NCBI GenBank assembly: GCA_964577825.1
Contig: CAZOBJ010000025.1
Coordinates: 1 to 36,697, forward strand
Length of the DNA: 36,697 bases
Source: CAZOBJ01 sp964577825
GTDB lineage: Bacteria; Planctomycetota; SZUA-567; JAFGNG01
Reading direction: 5' to 3'
Positions 8,184-16,221 of the stretch are shown piece after piece. The notes below the pieces were generated by a model that was given only the letters and a program-made list of their open reading frames with translations, was not told where the DNA came from and did not search any database. The number at the start of each line of letters is the position of its first letter. Position 1 is the stretch's first letter. A program made the translations under genes and the position numbers.

Positions 8184-8212
8184 ACTGTAGGCCCGGCCTG
8201 GCGGCCTGTCAA
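8184..8212 (-). promoter_or_regulatory. Strong predicted sigma70-type promoter for the heptose-like operon
   Basis: A perfect -35 TTGACA (8212-8207, minus strand) is followed by a 17-nt spacer and TACAGT (8189-8184). The start point would be near 8177, about 52 nt before the ATG at 8125. It lies back to back with the plus-strand promoter at 8261-8288, making a compact divergent control region (8126-8359). Confidence 0.65.
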
Positions 8213-8260
8213 CGGAAAAGGCCCCTTGCGCGGTCGGCACAGGCGACCGGCGGATTCCTG

Positions 8261-8288
8261 TTGCCAGGCGCGCGGGGGGAGCTATGCT
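8261..8288 (+). promoter_or_regulatory. Predicted sigma70-type promoter for the phosphotriesterase-like gene
   Basis: TTGCCA (8261-8266), a 16-nt spacer and TATGCT (8283-8288) precede the gene at 8360 with a leader of about 65 nt. The leader is purine-rich near its start and carries AAGGAG just before the ATG. Confidence 0.5.
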
Positions 8289-8359
8289 GAGGGCGTGTCG
8301 AGGAAAGGAGACGCAACGCAAACCCGCGCGCAGGAGCGCCCAGCCCAAGGAGCAGCCCG

Positions 8360-9337
8360 ATGGCGACCATCCCGACCTTGACCGGACCCATGGACTCGGC
8401 CCACCTGGGGGTCGCACTCGTGCACGAGCACCTCAACTTCCGCACCGGCCTGTCCCAGTGTCCGCCCGAGTTCCTGGACAAGAACATGGACTACCACGTG
8501 CGCCTGCTCCAGGACGCGGCCGCCGTGGGCGTGAACACGATCGTGGACTGCGGCCCGTTCCCGGACCTGGAGCAGATCGTAACGCTCCGGGACCGGGCGA
8601 CCGGGGTGAACATCGTGCTCTGTACCGGCGCGTATCTCGAACACGGAACCCCGGAGCCGATCCGCAGCTTCAGCGAAGAGGAGATGGCCGCGCACATGCG
8701 CAGGGACCTCACCGACGGATACGAGGGCTTCGAGGACGCGGGCCTGCGCGCCGGGGTCATCAAGGTCGCGGCGCGCACCGCAGAGCTCACCGACTGGGAA
8801 CAGAAGAACTTCCGCGCGGCCGCGCGCGTGCAGCGCGAGCTCCAGGTGCCCATCGTCACCCACGCCTGCGCCGGGGCCCGGGAGCAGATGGCCCTGTTGC
8901 GCGAACACGGCGCGCACATCCCGGCCACGTTCTACTCGCATGTGGAATGCGAACGAGGGTGGGACGGCCGCGACCGCGAGCAAGAGGTCGCATACCTCGC
9001 CGAGGTGGCCGCCGCGGGCGGGTATCTGTTGTTCAACAACTTCGATTTCGAGTTCGACACGCCGTGGGAGGACCTCGTGTTCCTGATGGACGCGCTGGAG
9101 GCCCGGGGCCATGGCGACCGGGTCCTGTACAGCATCGACACGAACTGGACCGTGGACGAGGACGGGCGCATCTGGCACGAGCAGGAGAAGAAGCACCCGA
9201 AGACCGGCAAGCGCAACTACGCGTACGCGATCACCCACGCGACGCCGAGGCTCATGCAGTCCGGGGTGTCGCTCCAGCGCGTGTGGAGGTATCTCGTGGA
9301 CAACCCGCGCCGGTACTTCGAGGCGTTCGAGACCTGA
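8360..9337 (+). CDS. Phosphotriesterase-family metallohydrolase (probable lactonase or amidohydrolase)
   Basis: The 325-residue protein shows the full metal site of the phosphotriesterase family: HEH at residues 22-24, a lysine in VIKVAA (Lys135) that is carboxylated in family members, His168 (VTHAC), His194 (FYSHVE) and Asp260 (YSIDTN). Most bacterial members act on lactones or esters rather than phosphotriesters. AAGGAG precedes the ATG. It stands alone between a divergent promoter region and a convergent CMP-sugar synthetase gene. A role in opening or closing a sugar-acid lactone would fit the surroundings, but that is inference; a catabolic role is equally possible. No signal peptide is visible, so it should be cytoplasmic. 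Confidence 0.85.
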   Translation: MATIPTLTGPMDSAHLGVALVHEHLNFRTGLSQCPPEFLDKNMDYHVRLLQDAAAVGVNTIVDCGPFPDLEQIVTLRDRATGVNIVLCTGAYLEHGTPEPIRSFSEEEMAAHMRRDLTDGYEGFEDAGLRAGVIKVAARTAELTDWEQKNFRAAARVQRELQVPIVTHACAGAREQMALLREHGAHIPATFYSHVECERGWDGRDREQEVAYLAEVAAAGGYLLFNNFDFEFDTPWEDLVFLMDALEARGHGDRVLYSIDTNWTVDEDGRIWHEQEKKHPKTGKRNYAYAITHATPRLMQSGVSLQRVWRYLVDNPRRYFEAFET

Positions 9338-9383
9338 GCGCGAACCAGCGTCCCGCGCCCCCGCCGTCCGCGCGGAAGCGTAC

Positions 9384-10574
9384 TCAAGAGGGACGCGCGG
9401 CCGGGCCTGCGCCCATGCGGCCGAGCCACTCGCGCACCACCCCGGCGCCGCCGCAGGCACAGAGCACGAGGTCCGCCTCGGCGCGCACCTCCTCGGCCGC
9501 GTCCGCGGGGCACACGGCCCATCCGGCCAGGCGCATGGCCGCCAGATCGTTGACGTCGTTGCCGAAATACACCACGCGCGCCGGGTCCTTCTCGTTGCGC
9601 GCGCAGTAGCGCTCCAGGGCCGCGGCCTTGTCGTCCACGCCCTGGAGGGTGGGCAGGCGCAGCTTGCGCGCGCGCGCGGCCACCACGGGGTTGCGCTCGG
9701 TGCTCAGGATCAGCTGCGCGATCCCCTGTGCGCGAATCCGGTCCATGGCCAGGCCGTCGGACCGGTTCACGCGCACGGCCTCCACGCCGCGCTCGTCGAC
9801 CAGAACCCGGTTGTCGGTGAGCACCCCGTCGAAGTCGTAGACCACCAGGTCGACCTGGTCCCACGCGGGCAGCGCGAGCGCGCGGTGGTCGAGCATCCGG
9901 CGCAGGAACACCTCGCACAGGGCCACGTCCTCCGGGCTGTCGATCTCGAAGGACTTCCACAGAGGCATCTCGTACAGGCCCGTGCGCCCGCCCAGGCGGT
10001 TCTTCTCGGCGCGCAGGGTGTCGGCGCGGACCACGTAGATGGACCCGTTCTCCAGGACCATGGGCGCGCGGTCCTGGCGGCGTCCGCGGTCCTGGGGGTC
10101 GTAGTTCACAGGCGCCAGGGCCTCGCCGGAGAGGGACCACAACAGCCAGTCCTCCAGCCGCGCGGCGGAGAACAGGCTTTCGTACCCGCCCGCCACCGCG
10201 GCCTCCAGCGCGGCGTCGATGTCCGCGGCCTCGCGCACCGGGCTCGTGGCCTGGAGGAACACGATCCAGTCCACCGGCCGGGCGCGCTCGACCTCGTCCA
10301 GGGCGTGGAGGAGCGCCGCCTCCGAGCTCGCGGTGTCCGTGGCCAGCTCCTCCGGCCGGTCGATGACCTGCGCGCCCGCCTCGCGCGCCACGCGCGCGAT
10401 ATCCGCGTCGTCGGTGGACACGTAGACCTCAGATGCGTGCCGGGTGGCGCGGGCCTGGTCGATGCTCCAGGCCAACAGGGCCCGGCCGCACAGGGGCACC
10501 AGGTTCTTGCCCGGGATCCCGCGGCTGCCGCCCCGGGCCGGGATCACGGTGATGACGTTCTCGATCCGGTCCAT
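9384..10574 (-). CDS. CMP-nonulosonate synthetase fused to a KdsC-like HAD phosphatase
   Basis: The 396-residue protein has two domains. Residues 1-230 are a NeuA-type cytidylyltransferase with the CTP-binding signature IPARGGSRGIPGKN at 11-24. Residues about 240-396 are a HAD domain of the cap-less KdsC type, with YDFDGVLTDN (Asp247, Asp249) and a GNDVNDLAAM motif near 345. The same two-domain layout is known from animal CMP-sialate synthetases and some bacterial nonulosonate loci, where the HAD part may remove the phosphate left by a 9-phosphate synthase route. ATG 10574 follows a good promoter; the longer frame upstream would include it. The gene is divergent from the NeuB-like gene, which supplies the likely substrate. 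Confidence 0.88.
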   Translation of the reverse strand: MDRIENVITVIPARGGSRGIPGKNLVPLCGRALLAWSIDQARATRHASEVYVSTDDADIARVAREAGAQVIDRPEELATDTASSEAALLHALDEVERARPVDWIVFLQATSPVREAADIDAALEAAVAGGYESLFSAARLEDWLLWSLSGEALAPVNYDPQDRGRRQDRAPMVLENGSIYVVRADTLRAEKNRLGGRTGLYEMPLWKSFEIDSPEDVALCEVFLRRMLDHRALALPAWDQVDLVVYDFDGVLTDNRVLVDERGVEAVRVNRSDGLAMDRIRAQGIAQLILSTERNPVVAARARKLRLPTLQGVDDKAAALERYCARNEKDPARVVYFGNDVNDLAAMRLAGWAVCPADAAEEVRAEADLVLCACGGAGVVREWLGRMGAGPAARPS

Positions 10575-10605
10575 GCCGAGTCCCCTGCGCGCAGCGCTCC
10601 CGCGC

Positions 10606-10633
10606 ACTCTACCCCGCACACCGGCCCTGTCAA
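10606..10633 (-). promoter_or_regulatory. Predicted sigma70-type promoter for the CMP-sugar synthetase gene
   Basis: A perfect TTGACA (10633-10628, minus strand), a 16-nt spacer and TAGAGT (10611-10606) lie about 32 nt before the ATG at 10574. It is one half of a divergent pair with the promoter at 10676-10704. Confidence 0.6.
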
Positions 10634-10675
10634 GGCGGTGCGCGCGTCCGGGCGCGGGCACGGGGGCGATTTCGC

Positions 10676-10704
10676 TTGACCGGATTCCGGCGTTCGCCTA
10701 GATT
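10676..10704 (+). promoter_or_regulatory. Predicted sigma70-type promoter for the NeuB-like operon
   Basis: TTGACC (10676-10681), a 17-nt spacer and TAGATT (10699-10704) precede the ATG at 10776 with a leader of about 65 nt. Synthase and CMP-synthetase genes thus share one 201-nt divergent control region, which suggests coordinated expression. Confidence 0.55.
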
Positions 10705-10775
10705 CGGGTCCTCAGGTTCGCCGCTGCGCTTGCCTGCGGCGGTACGCATCGCCATCTGCCCGAGGACACGCAGCC

Positions 10776-11657
10776 ATGCCCCCGGATCCCTATGCGCCCG
10801 AGGTGCCCAAGCCGTTCCTGATCGCGGAGATCGGTATCAACCACAACGGCAGCGTCCGGTTCGTCAAGCAGCTCGTGGACCAGGCCTGCGAGGCGGGCTG
10901 GCAGGCGGTGAAGTTCCAGAAGCGCACCGTGGATGTGGTCTACGCCCCCGAACAGCTCGACAGCGCGCGTGAGAGCCCCTGGGGCGCCACGTTCCGCGAG
11001 CAGAAGGAGGGCCTGGAGCTCGACCGCGAGGCCTACGACGAGATCGACCGGTACTGCCGCGACAAGGGCATTTCCTGGTTCGCGTCCGCCTGGGACGAGG
11101 CGAGCCAAGAGTTCCTGCGCGGCTACGACCCGCCGTACAACAAGATCGCCTCGGCCATGCTCACCCACCGCCGGCTGGTGGAGATGGTCGCCGAGGAGGG
11201 GCGGCACACCTTCATCAGCACGGGCATGAGCGACTGGCCGGCCATCGACCGCGTGGTGGACCTGTTCGTCAAGCGCGGGTGCCCCTTCACCCTGCTCCAC
11301 TGCGTGTCCGTGTACCCGTGCCCGGACGAGTGGTGCAACGTGCGCATGGTCCAGGTGCTGCGCGAGCGCTACCGGTGCCCGGTGGGCTACAGCGGGCACG
11401 AGCTGGGGCTGCTGCCCTCCGTGCTGGCCGTGGCCCTGGGCGCGCAGGCGATCGAGCGCCACATCACCCTGGACCGGAGCATGTACGGCTCGGACCAGTC
11501 CGCGTCGCTCGAACGCCGGGGCATGGAGCTCTTGGCCCGCGACTGCCGGGAGCTCGGGCCGATGCTCGGCTCCGGCGAAAAGCTCGTCATCCCCGACGAG
11601 GAGAAGGTCGCCTACAAGCTGCGCTACTTCCGCAACACGCCCGACGACTGGGAGTGA
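10776..11657 (+). CDS. NeuB-family sugar-acid synthase lacking the SAF domain
   Basis: The 293-residue protein matches the TIM-barrel half of sialic-acid synthases: LIAEIGINHNG (about 15-25), AVKFQKR (44-50), a STGMS strand end, GYSGHE and ERHITLD near residues 205-232. NeuB enzymes condense a sugar with phosphoenolpyruvate to give a 3-deoxy nonulosonic acid. Typical NeuB, PseI and LegI are about 335-350 residues and end in an antifreeze-like SAF domain that contributes an Arg to the partner's active site. That domain is absent here and the stop codon is clean, so this is a short subfamily rather than a fragment. It heads an operon with an aminotransferase 20 nt downstream. The sugar substrate is not identifiable. 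Confidence 0.88.
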   Translation: MPPDPYAPEVPKPFLIAEIGINHNGSVRFVKQLVDQACEAGWQAVKFQKRTVDVVYAPEQLDSARESPWGATFREQKEGLELDREAYDEIDRYCRDKGISWFASAWDEASQEFLRGYDPPYNKIASAMLTHRRLVEMVAEEGRHTFISTGMSDWPAIDRVVDLFVKRGCPFTLLHCVSVYPCPDEWCNVRMVQVLRERYRCPVGYSGHELGLLPSVLAVALGAQAIERHITLDRSMYGSDQSASLERRGMELLARDCRELGPMLGSGEKLVIPDEEKVAYKLRYFRNTPDDWE

Positions 11658-11677
11658 CGCGTACCGGGGACCCTCGC

Positions 11678-12655
11678 ATGGCTGAACGCCGCGTGTACAT
11701 GAACGGCCGCCTGGTGCCCGAGTCCGAGGCCGCGGTCTCCATCTACGACAGCGCGCTCATGTTCGGGGACATGGTCTTCGAGATGACCCGGTCCTTCAAC
11801 GGCGAGCACTTCAAGCTGCGCGAGCACCTGGAGCGCCTGTACGCGGGCCTGCGCATCCTGCGCATCCCGCTGGAGACGACCATCGACGAGATGACCGGCG
11901 CCGTGCACCGCACCGTGGAGGCGAACCGCGAGGCCTTCGCCCCCGACGACGAGCACCGGGTGATGATCGACGTGACCCGGGGACTGTTGGGCATCTACCA
12001 CGGGGTGGTGGGCGCGGACCCGGGGCCGAACCTCATCATCGCGGACTTTCCCCTGCGCTGGACGGTGCGGGGCATGGGGGAGCTGTTCGAGACGGGCATC
12101 AACGCGGCCATCCCCAGCCAGCGGGCCATCCCCGCGCGGCTCTTGGACCCGAAGATCAAGAACCGCAGCCGGCTCCATTACCTGATGGCCAACATCCAAG
12201 TGAGCGACCGGCGCGGCGAGAACAACTGGGCGCTCCTGTTGGACCCGGACGGATACGTGGCCGAGGGGACCGGGGACAACTTCTTCATTGTGAAGGACGG
12301 CGCGGTGCTTACGCCCGAAGGCCGCAACGTGCTGCGGGGCATCAGCCGCGCGTACGTGCTCGACGAGCTCTGCCCGCAGCTCGGGCTCTCGTGCGCAGAG
12401 CGCAACCTGGAGCCCTATGACGTGTATTGCGCGGACGAGGCCTTTATGACCGGCACGCCGTTCTGCCTGCTGCCGGTGACCGGGCTCGAGGGGCTGCCCA
12501 TCGGCGACGGGCGGCCCGGGCCGGTGACCCGGCGGCTGCTCGCGCAGTGGAGCGAGAACGTGGGCGTGGACATCCCCGCGCAGATCCAGGTGTGGAACGA
12601 CGCGGACGCGGACCTGGGCGACGCGCCCAGCCCCTATGCATTCCGGAGGCGCTAG
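11678..12655 (+). CDS. Class IV (fold-type IV) PLP aminotransferase, IlvE/D-amino-acid transaminase family
   Basis: The 325-residue protein has the class IV pattern: a YDSALMFGDMVFE N-terminal segment (about 23-35), a likely PLP-binding lysine in PKIKNRSRL (probably Lys161) and the EGTGDNFFIV motif near 193-203. Family members transaminate branched-chain amino acids, D-alanine or similar small amino acids, or act as aminodeoxychorismate lyase. In a nonulosonate operon the usual aminotransferase is a DegT/DnrJ/EryC1 (fold-type I) sugar enzyme, so this one is unexpected. It might make an amino acid used as an N-acyl decoration, or act on a keto-sugar acid. It overlaps the next gene by one base (TAGTG). 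Confidence 0.87.
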   Translation: MAERRVYMNGRLVPESEAAVSIYDSALMFGDMVFEMTRSFNGEHFKLREHLERLYAGLRILRIPLETTIDEMTGAVHRTVEANREAFAPDDEHRVMIDVTRGLLGIYHGVVGADPGPNLIIADFPLRWTVRGMGELFETGINAAIPSQRAIPARLLDPKIKNRSRLHYLMANIQVSDRRGENNWALLLDPDGYVAEGTGDNFFIVKDGAVLTPEGRNVLRGISRAYVLDELCPQLGLSCAERNLEPYDVYCADEAFMTGTPFCLLPVTGLEGLPIGDGRPGPVTRRLLAQWSENVGVDIPAQIQVWNDADADLGDAPSPYAFRRR

Positions 12656-13518
12656 TGGTCGGGATCGGCGTCATGCAGGGGCGGCTCTCCCCGCCCGAGG
12701 CCGACCGGGTGCAGGCCTTTCCGGCCGCGACGTGGGCCGAGGAGTTCGACCGCGCGCGCGAGGCGGGCCTCTCCTGCATCGAGTGGGTGTACGAGTTCGC
12801 CACCGAAGCGCGCAACCCGCTGTCGGACCCGGAGCGCCTGGCCGAGGTGCGCGTGCGCGCCACCGAGGCCGGGGTGCCCGTGTCCAGCGTATGCGCGGAC
12901 TGCTACATGGAGCGCCCGCTCCTGCGCGGCGACGGCCGGCCCGAGGCCGACCGGGTCGCCCACCTACGGGGCCTCCTGGACCGGTGCGCCGAGCTCAAGG
13001 TGCGCCACGTGGTCCTGCCGTTCGTGGACGCGTCCAGCCTCACGGGCGCGGCGCAGTGCCAGGGGCTCGTGGGCCTGCTGCGCAGGCTGCGCGCGCGCAT
13101 GGAGGCCACGGGCGTGGAGCTGCACCTGGAGACCGACCTCGCCCCCGACCGCCTGCGCGAGGTGCTGGAGGCCGTGGAGCACCCGCTCGTGTGCGCGAAT
13201 TACGACATCGGCAACAGCGCGGCCCTGGGCCGCGACCCGGCCGAGGAGCTCGCCCAGTACGGGCGGTACCTGGGAAGCGTGCACGTGAAGGACCGCGTGC
13301 GCGGCGGAGGGTCGGTGGCCCTGGGCGCGGGCGACGCGGATCTCGCCGCGGCGTTCGACGCCATCGCGCGCACCGGGTACGCGCGGCCGTTCATCCTCCA
13401 GGCCGCGCGCGGCGAGCCCGGCCGCGAGGTCGCGCTCGCCTCGGCGAACCGGCGCCTCGTGGAGCGCCTGTGGACCACTGCGGCCGCGCGCGCGGAAAGG
13501 GGCGGGGATGGACCTTGA
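12655..13518 (+). CDS. Sugar-phosphate isomerase/epimerase-like TIM-barrel protein
   Basis: The 287-residue protein has the AP-endonuclease-2/xylose-isomerase-like barrel pattern: GVMQGRLSP at the start, CIEWVYE with a metal-type Glu, LHLETD near 160, NYDIGN near 183 and SVHVKDR near 205. These match the Glu/Asp/His metal ligands of sugar isomerases and epimerases. The GTG start at 12655 has GGAGG five bases upstream and overlaps the previous stop; ATG 12673 is an alternative. Its 3' end overlaps the following SDR by 11 nt. It probably epimerises or isomerises an intermediate of the nonulosonate-like pathway. Orthologues in glycan loci are not functionally defined to my knowledge. Confidence 0.8.
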   Translation: MVGIGVMQGRLSPPEADRVQAFPAATWAEEFDRAREAGLSCIEWVYEFATEARNPLSDPERLAEVRVRATEAGVPVSSVCADCYMERPLLRGDGRPEADRVAHLRGLLDRCAELKVRHVVLPFVDASSLTGAAQCQGLVGLLRRLRARMEATGVELHLETDLAPDRLREVLEAVEHPLVCANYDIGNSAALGRDPAEELAQYGRYLGSVHVKDRVRGGGSVALGAGDADLAAAFDAIARTGYARPFILQAARGEPGREVALASANRRLVERLWTTAAARAERGGDGP

Positions 13519-14284
13519 GCTCGACGGCAAGGTGGCGTTCGTGGCCGGTTCGAGCCGCGGCATCGGCCGGGCCATCGCCGCGGCGTTCGTGCGCGAGGGC
13601 GCGCACACCGTGCTGTCCGGACGCGATGGGGACACTCTGGACGCGGCCCGCGCAGAGCTCGCCGCGACCGCGCGGGGCGCGGAGGTGGCCGCCGAGCAGG
13701 GCGACATGAACGACGAGGCCGCGGTGCGCGACGCGCTCGCGCGCACGGTCGAGCGGTTCGGCCGGCTCGACGCCGTGGTCGCCAACGTGGGAAGCGGCGC
13801 CCAGCCCGCGGGCTGGGACCTGGACCGCGCGGCCTGGGAGCAGGCCTTCCGGGTGAACCTGTTCGGCAGCATGGCCGTGGCGCGCGCGGCGCTCGCGCAC
13901 TTCACCCGCGCGGGCGCGGGGAGCGTGGTCTTCACCTCCAGCATCTGCGGGCTGAGCGCCCTGGGCGCGCCCGTGGTCTACACCGCGGCCAAGGCGGCGC
14001 TCCAGGCGGCCGCGGTCTCGCTCGCGCGAGAGGCGGGCCCCGGCGGCGTGCGGGTGAACGCCGTGGCGCCGGGCAACGTCCTGTTCCCCGGCGGGACCTG
14101 GGCGCGCAAGCTCGAGGCCGACCGCGCCGGGGTGGAGGCCTACATTGCGCGCGAGGTGCCCCTGGGCCGGTTCGCCACGCCCGAGGAGGTGGCCGACGCC
14201 GTGGTGTTCCTGTGCTCCGCGCGCGCGTCGTTCGTCACCGGCGCCTGCCTGGTGGTCGACGGCGGGCAGACGCGCTGCTTCTGA
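13508..14284 (+). CDS. Short-chain dehydrogenase/reductase (SDR)
   Basis: The 258-residue protein is a classical SDR: the cofactor motif GSSRGIG at 14-20, ANVG in place of the usual NNAG near 92-95, a catalytic Ser at about 144-145 and Tyr158-x3-Lys162. It ends with a VDGGQT segment typical of the family. It overlaps the upstream isomerase gene by 11 nt, so the two are translationally coupled. It should oxidise or reduce a hydroxyl or keto group on a sugar intermediate using NAD(P)H. Which carbon is affected is not visible. Confidence 0.88.
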   Translation: MDLELDGKVAFVAGSSRGIGRAIAAAFVREGAHTVLSGRDGDTLDAARAELAATARGAEVAAEQGDMNDEAAVRDALARTVERFGRLDAVVANVGSGAQPAGWDLDRAAWEQAFRVNLFGSMAVARAALAHFTRAGAGSVVFTSSICGLSALGAPVVYTAAKAALQAAAVSLAREAGPGGVRVNAVAPGNVLFPGGTWARKLEADRAGVEAYIAREVPLGRFATPEEVADAVVFLCSARASFVTGACLVVDGGQTRCF

Positions 14285-14317
14285 GTCGCGTCTCGGGTAT
14301 ATGAGGAGGCAGTTCCG

Positions 14318-15178
14318 ATGGCCGACGCATCTGTGCCGCCGCAGGGGACCCCCGCGCTCGAGCGCATGCGCCTGGACGGCCGCGTGGCGGTCATCACGGG
14401 CGGGGCGGGGCTGTTGGGCGTGCAGCACGCCGAGGCCGTGGCCGAAGCCGGGGGCGTGCCCGTGCTCCTGGACGTGGAGGGCGAGCGCGCCACGCGCGCG
14501 GCCGCGGATCTCCAGGAGCGGATGCAGGCCCGCGTCCAGGCCGTGCAGGCGGACGTGACCGACGCGGCAGCGGTGCGCCGCGCGCTTGCGCAGGTGCTCG
14601 AGTCCTGCGGCCGGGTGGACATCCTCATCAACAACGCGGCGCGCAATCCGAAGGTGGAAGAGGCCGACGCCGGTCCGGGCTGGGCGCGGCTCGAAGGGTT
14701 CGATGCCGCACACTGGGACGCGGACCTGGCCGTGGGGCTGCGGGGCGCGTTCCTCATGAGCCAGGCCTTCGGCGCGCACATGGCCGGCCAGGGCAAGGGC
14801 GTGATCCTGAACATCGCCAGCGACCTCGCGCTCATCGGCCCGGACCAGCGCATCTACGCGCAGTCGGACCGGCCCGCACACGAGCAGCCCGTGAAGCCCG
14901 TGTCCTACAGCGTGGTCAAGGCCGGGCTCCTGGGCCTGACCCGGTACCTGGCCACGTACTGGGCCGACCGCGGCGTGCGCGCCAACGCCCTCGCGCCCGG
15001 GGGCGTGGCCGCGGGCCAGGACCCCGCGTTCGTGGACCGGCTCGCGCGGCTCATCCCGCTCGGGCGCATGGCCCAACCCGACGAATACAAGGCCGCGGTG
15101 CTCTTTCTCGTCTCGGACGCGTCGAGCTACATGACCGGCGCGTGCCTGGTCGCCGACGGCGGGCGCACCTGCTGGTGA
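14318..15178 (+). CDS. SDR oxidoreductase, PtmA-like
   Basis: The 286-residue protein has TGGAGLLG at 27-34, NNAARNPKV at about 105-113, Ser168 and Tyr197-x3-Lys201. The NPKV extension, the PVSYSVVKAGLLGLTRYLA segment and the DGGRTCW terminus recall the PtmA group of SDRs from Campylobacter flagellin-glycan loci, where they act near legionaminic acid biosynthesis. That resemblance is from memory of the family and should be checked. GAGGAGG lies 8 nt before the ATG. The 33-nt gap after the first SDR keeps it in the same operon. Confidence 0.82.
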   Translation: MADASVPPQGTPALERMRLDGRVAVITGGAGLLGVQHAEAVAEAGGVPVLLDVEGERATRAAADLQERMQARVQAVQADVTDAAAVRRALAQVLESCGRVDILINNAARNPKVEEADAGPGWARLEGFDAAHWDADLAVGLRGAFLMSQAFGAHMAGQGKGVILNIASDLALIGPDQRIYAQSDRPAHEQPVKPVSYSVVKAGLLGLTRYLATYWADRGVRANALAPGGVAAGQDPAFVDRLARLIPLGRMAQPDEYKAAVLFLVSDASSYMTGACLVADGGRTCW

Positions 15179-15210
15179 GCGGCCTTTTTCATTCCAAGAA
15201 AGGCGAACGC

Positions 15211-16221
15211 ATGCCCCTGCGCCGTGCGCTCCTGGGCGCGCGCTACCGCGCCCCGCGCGAAGACGCGGACCCGTGCGCGCGGCTGGCGGGCAGGCGCGCG
15301 GCGGCCTGCCGCGCGGTGTACGACAAGCTGCGCACCGGCGCCTATGCGTGGGAGTCGCGTCCGTGCTTCTGCGGCGCGGACCAGGACCTCCTGCTCGCGG
15401 AAGTCGACCGGTACGGGCTCCCGTATCCGTTCGTGCTGTGCGCGGCGTGCGGGCTGTTGCGCGCCCAGCCGCGCCTCACCGAGGCCGCGTACGCGGACTT
15501 CTATGCGCATCACTACCGCGACCTGTACGGCGAGGGCGACCTGGACGAGGACGAGCTCTTCGACCGGCGCCTCACCCAAGGCCGGGACCGGTACGCGCAG
15601 ATGCGCGAGCGCCTGGACCTCGCGGCGGGCGCGGTGGTCGCGGAGATCGGGTGCGACTTCGGCGCCACGCTCGCGCCCTATGCCGAGGCCGGCTGCCGCG
15701 TGCACGGGTGCGACCACGGCGCGGCGCACCTGGGGGCCGGGCGCACGCGGCTGGGGCTCTCGACCCTGCACCAGGGCGGGCCCGAGGTCCTGGAGGCCGC
15801 GGGCGTGCGCGCGGACCTGGTGCTTCTGTATCACGTGTTCGAGCACTTCACGGACCTCGACGGAGCGCTGGCGAGCGTGCGGCGGCTCCTCAAGCCCACG
15901 GGCCGCTGCTACGTGGAGGTGCCCGGATGCTTCGCCCGGGTGCACGCAGACTGGCGCCGGTCCGCCGGGGCGCTCGGGTACCTGCAGAACGCGCACACCC
16001 ATGCGTTCACCCTGGAGTCCTTGACCTACGTGTTCGGGTGCGGGGGCCTGGACCGCGTGCACGGCACCCAGGCCGTGGAGGCCCTGTTCGCGCCCGCACC
16101 GGCCCCGCGCCCGCGCGAGGCGCGGCCGCGGGGGCTCGCGCGACGCGTGCTCGGGCACCTGCGCACCTCGGAGCGCAGATGGCGGGTGAAGGCCGCGCTC
16201 AAGCGCTTGCTCGGCCGGTAG
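15211..16221 (+). CDS. SAM-dependent methyltransferase with N-terminal Cys cluster
   Basis: From ATG 15211 the protein has 336 residues. Four cysteines (Cys52, Cys54, Cys77, Cys80) form a probable zinc knuckle of a kind common in sugar methyltransferases. A SAM-binding segment VVAEIGCDFG (about 142-151) and YHVFEHF (near 211) follow, as in Methyltransf_23 proteins. The C-terminal 60 residues are Arg-rich and basic, suggesting membrane or nucleic-acid contact, though this may simply reflect high GC. The upstream in-frame extension lies in the SDR gene and is rejected. The 3' end overlaps the convergent glycosyltransferase-like gene by 23 nt. It probably methylates the operon's sugar product. 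Confidence 0.83.
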   Translation: MPLRRALLGARYRAPREDADPCARLAGRRAAACRAVYDKLRTGAYAWESRPCFCGADQDLLLAEVDRYGLPYPFVLCAACGLLRAQPRLTEAAYADFYAHHYRDLYGEGDLDEDELFDRRLTQGRDRYAQMRERLDLAAGAVVAEIGCDFGATLAPYAEAGCRVHGCDHGAAHLGAGRTRLGLSTLHQGGPEVLEAAGVRADLVLLYHVFEHFTDLDGALASVRRLLKPTGRCYVEVPGCFARVHADWRRSAGALGYLQNAHTHAFTLESLTYVFGCGGLDRVHGTQAVEALFAPAPAPRPREARPRGLARRVLGHLRTSERRWRVKAALKRLLGR

